64,000 nt of DNA from Colimorpha sp045576855 (GTDB lineage: Bacteria > Bacteroidota > Bacteroidia > Bacteroidales > P3): NCBI GenBank assembly GCA_045576855.1, contig JAZNHG010000002.1, forward strand, positions 43,837-107,836, read 5' to 3'. The position numbers and the translations under genes were made by a program. The notes under the pieces are model-generated. The model had not been told where the DNA came from, made no database searches, and saw only the letters and a list, made by a program, of their open reading frames with translations. Of this stretch, positions 59,501 to 64,000 are shown piece by piece. Positions within the stretch are counted from its first letter, which is position 1. Every line of letters starts with the position of its first letter.

Positions 59501-62500
59501 GGGGCTGCCCACCGTGCCGTCGTTCATCTGCACGTGGATGCTGCCGTTCTGGCTGCCGCTGGCCGGGGTCATGGCTTCGCGCGCGCCATTGCGATAATAA
59601 TAGTAGTTGTTGCCTTCTTTATATCCGATGTCGCACATCACACCGCCGCCGTAGGCGCTGTAGAGGATGTTGCCACCGTTGATGAAGAGGTTCGAGTTGT
59701 TCTGCGTCGGGGTGGGCAGACCCACATACTCGTGGTAGTAGTCCGACGGTACGTCGGCGTAGCTGTACACGTCTTCCTCCAGGTAGAGGCCCGTGCTGTT
59801 GTCGTGGCAGTGGTAGTAGCCGTCGCTGCCGCCGTAGACGTCCTGCAGCACCAGCGCGTTGCTGTCGACGATGACCCAGGTGCCTTCGCCGGCCACCTTC
59901 GAGCCCACGTCGCCGCTGATGTCGCAGCCGCCCTGCACGTAGCCGAACACGCCGCCCGAGAGGCTGAGGCCCGACGAGTGCAGCACGTTGGCCATACGGC
60001 AGCCGCCGTAGATGTTCTCCACGAAGATGCTCGAGTGCTGCGGTGCGTTCACCATCGAGCCGAAGACGCCGGGCATCTCGTACCGCCAGCCGTTGTCGCT
60101 CAGCGAGCCGCGCACCGAGTCGCCTAAGTCAAGCACCTTTATGTAGCCGGCGGCCAGCACCGTGGCTTCGTCGAAGCCGGGGTTGGCGGCTGTCAGCATG
60201 GGCTTGGTGGGGTCGGTCGGGTGGGCGTAGCGCTGGTAGAAGGGGCTGTCGTAGCGCGTGGTGTTGACCATGTCGCCTTGGTTGCCGCCGCCGTAGACAT
60301 ACTCCACGCCGCCCGAGGCCAGGTGGATGTAGCTCAGGTTGGCCATGTCGGCCTTGTTGTTGCCGCCGAAGAAGACGCGCACGTTGTAGCGGCCCGTCTC
60401 GGTGACCACGGCGCCGGGGTTGGTCTTCAGCATCTTGTTGCGGCCGGCATTCCAGGCAGCCGTATCGCTGGGCTTGCGCGGGTCGAGGTTGCTCCAGGTC
60501 TGGAGGTTCACGTAGTCGGCGTTGCCGGGATCCATGAAGGCCAGCGAGGTGTTTTCGTAGATGAATTTGTCGCCGCGGCAGTTGATGGTGCCCACGGGCT
60601 GTACCACCGAGGCCTGGTTGCCACCGACGAAGCAGGTGTCCGTCATGCCACCCAGGATGGTCACCTGGGCGTGGGCGCTCTCCACCAGGTTGCCGCCGCC
60701 GTAGAGGTGGCGGATGCCGAAGTCGCGTCCGTAGCCCGTGAAGTAGGTGTTCGACGTGTTCTGCTCGTTGGTGAGTTTGGTATTGTGTACGGTGGTGTAG
60801 GCGTGCGCCCCTTGGGCGATGGCGCCGCCGTAGTTGTTGCCGCCGAAGAGGGCCATGATGCTGCCGCCGTGCACGTCGACGGTGATGGCCGTCGAGGCCG
60901 TGCCGGTGCCGTCGATGCCGATGAAGGCGTTCTCGGCGCCGCCGAAGACGGTGTCCAGATGCAGCAGGTCGTTGTGCTGGGCGGCCAGGGCCGCGGTGCC
61001 GGCCGTGGCTTCGGGCACGCCGATGATCACGTGGGCCGTCTTGATGTAGGGCACCGTGCCGGTGCCGCCCTGGCCCTTCTCGCCGTGCTGGAAGTCGGTG
61101 CCGCTGAAGGGCTCGTAGCCGAAGCCGCTGGCGATGACGTGGGCCTCGTTCTCGGCCGCGCTGTGTTCGCTGAGGTTCCACCTCCAGGGGTAGACCTTGC
61201 CCGACTTGTCGCCGTTGCCGAAGCAGTAGTTGCCCGCTCCCACCGAGCCGGTGAGGGTGTCGGCGCTGGCCCAGGTGCTATCGCTGACGTTGTAGGCCGA
61301 GCTGTAGCTGTAGTAGCCGCAGCCGCCGCCGTAGACGTAGGCGATGCGCATGTCGCGCAGGGTCTGCATGGTGCCCACCTGGATGGTGGCGGCGCCCTGC
61401 ACCCAGCCCGCGATGTCGTTGCCGCCGTAGATGGCCCAGATGGTGTCGGTGTTGTGCACCGTCACGGCCGTCTGGCCGCCGCTGACCACCGAGGTGGGAG
61501 CAGCCGGGTCGGTCGAGCCGTTGTCGACACCCACGTTGGCCATGCGGCCGCCGCCGCACACGTAGCCCAGCACCACGGGCGCATACAGCGGGTCGCGGTC
61601 GTCGGCCTTGTTCAGCGTGCGGTCCAAGGTGATGGTCTCGGCAATGGTGTCGTAGACGTAGTAGGTGGTGCCGCCGTCGACGAAGCTGTACTTCACCACG
61701 GCCGTCAGGGTGGCCGTGGGGCTGGTGGGCACCGAGTAGCACTGCACCAGGATATTCGTGCTCTCGTCGGTGGTGGTGTCGGGGCGCGTGCTCCACTCGG
61801 AGGCGCCTTCCAGCTTGGTCTGCAGGAAGCGGCGGGCCGAGGGGTTGATGCTGTAGATGGCCTGCTCGAAGGTCAGCTCTTTGTTGATCGGCGAGGGGGG
61901 CGTCAATATGCGCGAGCCGTCCTTGTAGTAGATGGTATCGGTGGTGGGGACGCCGGCCGAGCCGAAGGCTTCGGTGCTGCGTTCGCGGTAGTCGAGGTGG
62001 ATGCCGATGCGCTTGACGGTCTCCACATATTCGGTGTAGGACGGCGTGAGGGGCAGGGTCAGCTTGCCCTCTCCGTTGCGCACGATGTTCACCGCGGCCT
62101 GCAGCTGCTCGGTGTAGCGCAGCGTGGTCTTGGCGCTGCCGCCGCCCACCTCGGTCAGGTTGATGCCCTGCAGGCCGAGGTTCGGGTCGGCCGCCGCCTC
62201 GTCGATGACGATGCCGTGGGTGATCTCCTTCACCGGCAGGAACAGGGCGCCGTTGCCGTAGGCTTCGCCCTTCGAGCCGTTCACATAGCCGTAGTAGTAG
62301 CGCTTGGTGGCGTCGGCGGCGGTGGGGTCGGTCTTGTAGCTTCCGAACTTGATGGTCTCGGGGCGCTCGTAGCTGTTGCCCGACATCTTCCAGCCGGCTA
62401 TCGGGTCGCCGTGGCTCAGGCCCACGGTGTCGTAGTACAGCCAGTGGTTGGTCTCCGCGCGCTGGCCGTTGTGGTAGGTCACATTGGTGATGGCGGCGCC

Positions 62501-63076
62501 GAAGTCCCAGTTGAACCAGATGCTCGTCTTCTCGTTCGGGGCACCCGCCTCGATGGTGTACACCTCCAGTGCGTTCTTGGTGCCGATGATGTAGGAGCGG
62601 TAGTCCTTGCCGTCGATGGTGTTGTGCCACTCCTGGTAGTAGTAGCCCGTGGCGCCGGTGCGGCTCCAGACGCAGAGGGGGGTCATCTCCTCGCTGGTCG
62701 GCTTGGCACCCACCGTGCTGTTCTTCGGGTCGGCCATGTTGGGCTCCAGCACCAGGTAGACGTCGCCCTGCTCGGTGATGTGGGTGACGGTGTTCATCGG
62801 GTCGCCCGAGATGTAGACGGGCGTGGGGTTGCCCTGGGCGTCGAGCACCACGGTGTCGTAGGCCACCGGTATCTTGTGGCCGACGGGATACGCCTCGTAC
62901 GAGTCGCTCTCCGTGCCGTCGAACCACCACAGGCGGCCGTTGGTCAGGGTGTACTTCTCCTGCGTAGTGGTCTGCGCGGCCACCTGCTGGCTCGGAAGCC
63001 ACAGCACGGCCGTCAGCAACAGTAGCATTAGTTTCGCTTTCGCGTCAGTGTGTCGTTGTATTTTCATCTGCTTCAT
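50507..63076 (-). CDS. giant T9SS-exported glycine-repeat adhesin
   Basis: The 4189-residue protein is the largest in the window. It has a signal peptide (LMLLLLTAVLWLPSQQVAAQ). From about residue 500 to 2000 there are dozens of repeats of the type YVYGGG, NVYGGGN, SVYGGGYKG and TVFGGGN, the pattern of a long beta-helix. Then come mixed beta-rich domains (2000-3700), GLUG-like repeats near 3750-3900 (GGMVGYSLGSK, GGVVGYADATS, GGLVGYAKNT) and two CDS-type modules near 4000-4090 (GCDSVEWDG and GCDSIVTLLL). It ends with a type A sorting domain (RVYPNPTTSRVTIEA...VTIQKLIKK). It should sit on the cell surface as an adhesin. An alternative start is ATG 63067. Confidence 0.9.
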   Translation of the reverse strand: MKQMKIQRHTDAKAKLMLLLLTAVLWLPSQQVAAQTTTQEKYTLTNGRLWWFDGTESDSYEAYPVGHKIPVAYDTVVLDAQGNPTPVYISGDPMNTVTHITEQGDVYLVLEPNMADPKNSTVGAKPTSEEMTPLCVWSRTGATGYYYQEWHNTIDGKDYRSYIIGTKNALEVYTIEAGAPNEKTSIWFNWDFGAAITNVTYHNGQRAETNHWLYYDTVGLSHGDPIAGWKMSGNSYERPETIKFGSYKTDPTAADATKRYYYGYVNGSKGEAYGNGALFLPVKEITHGIVIDEAAADPNLGLQGINLTEVGGGSAKTTLRYTEQLQAAVNIVRNGEGKLTLPLTPSYTEYVETVKRIGIHLDYRERSTEAFGSAGVPTTDTIYYKDGSRILTPPSPINKELTFEQAIYSINPSARRFLQTKLEGASEWSTRPDTTTDESTNILVQCYSVPTSPTATLTAVVKYSFVDGGTTYYVYDTIAETITLDRTLNKADDRDPLYAPVVLGYVCGGGRMANVGVDNGSTDPAAPTSVVSGGQTAVTVHNTDTIWAIYGGNDIAGWVQGAATIQVGTMQTLRDMRIAYVYGGGCGYYSYSSAYNVSDSTWASADTLTGSVGAGNYCFGNGDKSGKVYPWRWNLSEHSAAENEAHVIASGFGYEPFSGTDFQHGEKGQGGTGTVPYIKTAHVIIGVPEATAGTAALAAQHNDLLHLDTVFGGAENAFIGIDGTGTASTAITVDVHGGSIMALFGGNNYGGAIAQGAHAYTTVHNTKLTNEQNTSNTYFTGYGRDFGIRHLYGGGNLVESAHAQVTILGGMTDTCFVGGNQASVVQPVGTINCRGDKFIYENTSLAFMDPGNADYVNLQTWSNLDPRKPSDTAAWNAGRNKMLKTNPGAVVTETGRYNVRVFFGGNNKADMANLSYIHLASGGVEYVYGGGNQGDMVNTTRYDSPFYQRYAHPTDPTKPMLTAANPGFDEATVLAAGYIKVLDLGDSVRGSLSDNGWRYEMPGVFGSMVNAPQHSSIFVENIYGGCRMANVLHSSGLSLSGGVFGYVQGGCDISGDVGSKVAGEGTWVIVDSNALVLQDVYGGSDGYYHCHDNSTGLYLEEDVYSYADVPSDYYHEYVGLPTPTQNNSNLFINGGNILYSAYGGGVMCDIGYKEGNNYYYYRNGAREAMTPASGSQNGSIHVQMNDGTVGSPYWHYNANLLDTGAYITVADLATNRAAAKTADELANHDGNLYGGGYLSSLYGLSYFNIKGGKVYGSVFAGNDCMGSVNHFGKYKINTGDAALDIAEADFEATDGTELNGSDKANFASYLLIEGTPRLANVYGGGNGAYNYGMPDRPEYSDFEPVCMSNVVDNRPIQHSSFIDIHTDNGAYIDTVFGGGNGVGVSDIVRVLFNVNQPDATADVGTIFGGNNRDDMTKCVPIIDLKAGVAENVYGGGNAGSMRGNEEFTDVCDNTVENVSTYVKIQSTDVTIKQNVFGGCRMADVENMAYVDIRGTNDAGVQYVYGGNDIAGTVFGNTRVDVSGGTVYNIWGGSNGYYEYQSIDPRVNENVYAYDDTLFTGDPIATHTTGEPYVDSATVNLFGGTIKTSVYGGGRMGDVRATTVMVDNKACTERPLTIEGAIYGGGEGNWAHLDQRRRGNTGENTTGLASGSSAVGATHVHLKSATNLTSATAYGGGRGGDAYNTYITTYPTWTQPFNAIYGGCWGSDVKGTAHVILNGVTQPREASVTAELYTARNVYGGNDFTGNVYASNITVNSGTYGNIYGAGDGFGGMGGEDGDDADGAIAGIGSEAGSYSTLYTKDTFGIDLTVPNTEYVDIEVNECRLTGNLYGGGKLGTTFSYQKDAAGAYVLDGSGKKIADTNMTTDTAYADPEKYSHIIVNVHDGAVFDNNIFTGASGRIGGKTLVYGLKMLNMDGGIVGTSIYGGSANVSDGYANECIDTNTTTNRPSAVINMTAGTIGHSVYGGGYKGVIHGSAYINVGVDAIDKCELWNDTIQGTPDAYALFKPGATGGHVPAMATLVSTNPLTINQSIYAGPNWGNSSGMADFTLPGVYGGETRIFVDGNGYNTGSESLKPTMYIIGSIIGAGTSTAGGDVYSRIDMRNYGEMGDDCRPTRELKAIQRADALWLNNTAIEYTGSTDAISAYLSNQYTLNRLDTLHTVGYNVIDVDYAITNIGEVNYWKQAEYPYFPRYEATLASLKRDADSKYCDTTNAKLICDQLGILDKTDNAYTALVVNDGINIDFIYNGVYSEIHGYAYLLTPKNSSAVVTAARKFGTTNEDNGGFLSVCQDSLMVNTGNNGYILTWDSVSTPEQLQNQAEFPYYNYSSEYRVWSLGNGTRRRFAVVEAHSNPDNPLADNKKITLEGDAGKDYNLSIAHSMLILPPTKPGHYYKINVKGVDLTDENEEMRLVDKSYLPVDWASATDDSLSNSWRIASPNSSADHDDANVEPAAHGSVHGLSYASGSSGIGMLGIDYIYQNSNTYFGLMMMSGANFATYTTEDQTNGLIPSGRNVGDMKAPAEFKDSTNWYGGTTLSGNSHVNVIKDFSTAVVGADENVSPELDLYMLYDNRFSHSILGTVSLQLDEYDSAGNNLNKPIEVEITLSTALEEFTDMEYEVLAMYNEGRTNIFERKVVLPATLQTRDVYLKSISWAPTDQDGNWLTAVETPAPNKFYMTDKQDSITGEDVNDANRFGMEIYVTDNVPNTLTTSVGWYTQNLTYDKKKNLYTIAGYHAIGKKRVTGDNEDAYFQVNGTNDTIARKNVVDASAVYGEQLGTLDGRGEAAVVVRLNFDGRRIYPKIEGKGYVGKVVMHLVSYNSESPHSAADANEFDLTIYVKTRAHGDTIYLATAPYTITRNGITMHSHSSGTDGTNTRTTELTKECGKEPNDYLHTFQEAFTGPYQEGDVIAILDEVTIGNNTQVFIKGEEYMPVQVIRYSGHHHTFPGEDCAYRGPMITVDGNNAAFTARCIEFNGSMLTKTKPKIVGDQWDGTTEALWKAAHTNLLSDYKVNGDGSITGVYDKYADTLKAQGPILAVKNGTLTLQNGTTVAHNYNTYSGTDHWRMGAISVTGGSTLNLINNVTIKENLSMKLTGDTREHPMNGAVYVDGGSVWLQSPTSKGTAIVATKNLQVEDPDNQDYYAIETINIKGLAGGANNKVHYSFQEDNLYNSAGELTNTDYSLANIYLTRTEQTAGDNMNDQQTDLIYISSLPTAGTKIGISKWFPGPSERDTIQVVFQSSATQLKEAVYTNNNFSSDDGYNIFYNYGVNGQRAYLHRCATFNYQQGDGHSFFVKNVESTSKTTNFMSDRALDYKVLPDASCPTGGDTLLYRLQGGFLPYTYTWQDMNGGGAVARTRTTTNTDLEINSQVKNGVFDGLRQAVVDSLVTPPISIPYNAASGSYHYKVSAQDVTGFCTLTKDVEVQLVKDISGGVITPMEYTANWSDNAVVDLDANPDGKNPYNGTDAEGKRTYAAIKITPYVSPNETYGRILAVVGNDIYDSDDPSKPGLQTLSFCEGDVITLAAADKAGKKFVMWDFSPYYNTPTTYVVPSASTDVIAYYSPNDYWIDVVDDTVEAGAVYHNDYYYTARPSGANYVTTHNGDVHIYNENGLAWFISVVNGLNGTQARPFFFNNVYLHDKTGGYDMAAHKWTPVGTQQHRFRGRFYGVASDETATTPLADGSYVSIKHLIIDEPNLNEVGMFAFLDSATVQSIKLEAEMARGAQYVGALAAKSVQTKVLNVAVIDNLENSTSSTTILTTHYVSGGMVGQAEKSTISNSSASAKYVGDAVYSGGMVGYSLGSKIQDSYMRNINRMNAVYLGGVVGYADATSSINPSSMRRAKSVDDGRSYILNNYVHTLNQGHNQRVGGLVGYAKNTVIENNYVYGTLNGESTEGGVGAILDEGSEADYNYYASHSSNKAVGQTRGNGTSHNSSAFSGSGNQVTLSNYTNGVNNLTRTLNLWVRANGNEHRTWRSDLEGTNHGYPLFGTPDMIPVREELTVTGCDSVEWDGVTYLFDDEVVSHIVDSLMMVDSTHTLHIVVNHSTREQVTDSVTLGDSYSGYGFYLTATEVALMQTTMQMHGSASIVLHDTLQSAMTGCDSIVTLLLTVNNTEGIVEADTELQIRVYPNPTTSRVTIEASETMSHVELYDNEGRRLQDYNTRNNDNITIDVSHYPTGAYYLRVHTAGNVTIQKLIKK

Positions 63077-63167
63077 CTTTTTCTGCTTTGTTCACTAGGG
63101 TGCATACCTCGGGCAAAACTTTGATATATAATAATATATCGAAGTCCCGATGATATACACCGATTTG

Positions 63168-63175
63168 CAAAGATA
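63168..63175 (-). promoter_or_regulatory. -7 promoter box of the giant adhesin operon
   Basis: The minus strand reads TATCTTTG, an exact match, 92 bp before the ATG. No -33 TTTG is clear. Confidence 0.55.
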
Positions 63176-63269
63176 CACAAAATATCCACACCCTGTTGAA
63201 AAAAATCGGGTGCTTTATGTATATTTAACATTTACCCCCAGCGGGCAGCCCCCGTCCAGTATCTTGAAT

Positions 63270-63389
63270 GCTCCCCTGAGACAGGGGAGCTGTCGCGCAG
63301 CGACTGAGGGGTGGAAAGCGGATGACCAGAAGTCCACCCTCCAGATCCACCCCTCACCCCTGCGGGGAGCTCCCCTGTCTCAGGGGAGC
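63270..63389. mobile_element. 120-bp fold-back (MITE-like) element
   Basis: The ends are inverted copies of each other: GCTCCCCTG-aga-CAGGGGAGC at 63270-63290 and GCTCCCCTG-tct-CAGGGGAGC at 63369-63389. Each is itself a 9-bp hairpin. GTCGC-gca-GCGAC and GAGGGGTGGA / TCCACCCCTC arms lie inside. It carries no gene and would form a long hairpin as RNA or single-stranded DNA. Confidence 0.7.
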
Positions 63390-63429
63390 ATCCGGGGGCG
63401 CAACTTCCCTTTTTTTAGACACACCTCCG

Positions 63430-64000
63430 CCGCTTTTTTTTAACATACAAAATATGCAATTAAATCGTGCACGACCTATCTCTCCGACACCCACCCGGCA
63501 CCCACGACGGAGACCCGCATCCGGGGGGCGTTTTTCCTCCTCCCACCTCCGCCTCTGCTCCGTGTCCCCTCCGTGTCCCCTCCGTGTCTGGTCCGACTCG
63601 CGCCGACCCCGAGACGGTCCTCCGACGGCGGTGGCGGAAGCTAAATCGCTTGTCGACAGCCGGTTGTGGGCGCCTCGGGCGGTCGGAGGGCCGTTTTTGG
63701 GGCTTTCGGGGCCCTGCGGAGGGTACGGTTGGCGGGTCGGCAGAGGGGGTGTGGCGGGGGCGGAATGGGAGGTGAAAATCGATGATTACATCGTGCGCGA
63801 TGTATTTTATTTTAACATTTCTACGGTCGGGGTCTGACGCCCCCGACACGGAGGCAAGGATGGCGATGGAGGGGCGCCGGTCGGAAGGCGGGGAAACGGG
63901 GGCGGATTGCCGGGGCGACGGGGGCGGGGTGGCGGGCGTGGGGCGGGGATCGGTGCCCCAGTGCCGCGGCCGTCAGCCCGCGGGTAGCCCCGCCCTGCCC
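63430..64000. other. GC-rich intergenic region without a recognised gene
   Basis: Apart from the 11-bp repeat array at 63559-63600 I see no credible gene. Open frames are Arg/Gly/Pro-rich on both strands, as expected of very GC-rich DNA. A gene may continue beyond the right edge. Confidence 0.4.
63559..63600. repeat. 11-bp TCCGTGTC repeat array, locus 3
   Basis: Three units (TCCGTGTCCCC twice, TCCGTGTCTGG once) with an 11-bp period are followed by TCCGACTCG, a degenerate version of the terminal palindrome. Confidence 0.8.

Noticed and set aside
51818..60127. Plus-strand frames of 1440 and 1268 codons inside the giant adhesin
   Set aside because: They are antisense shadows of the repeat region; the His/Val/Gly-rich translations match no protein-like pattern, whereas the minus strand has a signal peptide and a T9SS domain.
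60221..63025. Plus-strand frame of 934 codons
   Set aside because: Same reason: antisense to the N-terminal third of the giant adhesin.
63460..63849. Genes in the right-hand GC-rich end
   Set aside because: Both strands give Arg/Pro/Ser-rich frames of similar length with no motifs, as expected by chance at this GC content.

Overview
The window looks like chromosomal DNA of a GC-rich gut- or rumen-type Bacteroidales bacterium. The evidence is: (i) promoters of the Bacteroidetes primary-sigma type (-7 box TAnnTTTG, in two cases with a TTTG -33 box 19-21 bp upstream) and start codons mostly without Shine-Dalgarno sequences; (ii) cargo of the type IX secretion system, with a type A C-terminal sorting domain on a 4189-residue adhesin and a type B (gliding-motility-associated) domain on a second protein; (iii) typical family members such as serine palmitoyltransferase, the short-chain type threonine dehydrogenase, a GldA-like ATPase, DUF4290, fimbrillin/GLUG lipoproteins and an LptD. 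No rRNA, tRNA, CRISPR array or complete prophage was recognised.

Left part (1-12 kb). Minus-strand genes (GNAT-like acyltransferase, spt, deoC, rpiB) and plus-strand genes (TIR-WG protein, YhcG-type nuclease, nadA, DUF3267 peptidase, RAYT transposase, broken YbaK gene) diverge from an 830-bp non-coding region. That region holds many DnaA-box-like 9-mers, an AT-rich stretch and 11-bp iterons. Two near-perfect parS sites follow at 9.95 and 11.99 kb, each next to a TTATCAACA-type box. I propose this as the chromosomal origin and centromere region; dnaA itself is not in the window.

Middle (10-32 kb). A VWA outer-membrane protein, a C-terminally cut-off glycine-repeat adhesin, an RluA-family pseudouridine synthase, MerR and LptD are followed by a plus-strand run of amidase, GldA-like ATPase, pyrF, a fimbrillin-like lipoprotein and kbl. 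The two threonine-degradation genes kbl and tdh are separated by an accessory segment: an AAA/DUF4143-type ATPase with a repeated operator, an AT-rich probable transfer, a three-gene DUF3791/DUF3990 toxin-antitoxin-like module, and adk, which is translationally coupled to that module.

Right part (32-64 kb). nadK, a MORN/T9SS-B/ABC exporter operon, purB, a six-gene membrane operon built around an SPFH protein with a candidate two-site operator, an Xre regulator, a PHP-type phosphatase, murA (Asp instead of Cys at the active site), DUF4290, and a surface-protein block dominated by the giant T9SS adhesin.

The window also carries several short repeat families: an 11-bp TCCGTGTC repeat ending in a palindrome (three loci), 9-bp ATAGGACTT repeats, a 7-bp repeat inside nadK, a fold-back MITE-like element, REP-like palindromes inside the RAYT gene, and two related structured RNAs with terminators upstream of different minus-strand genes.
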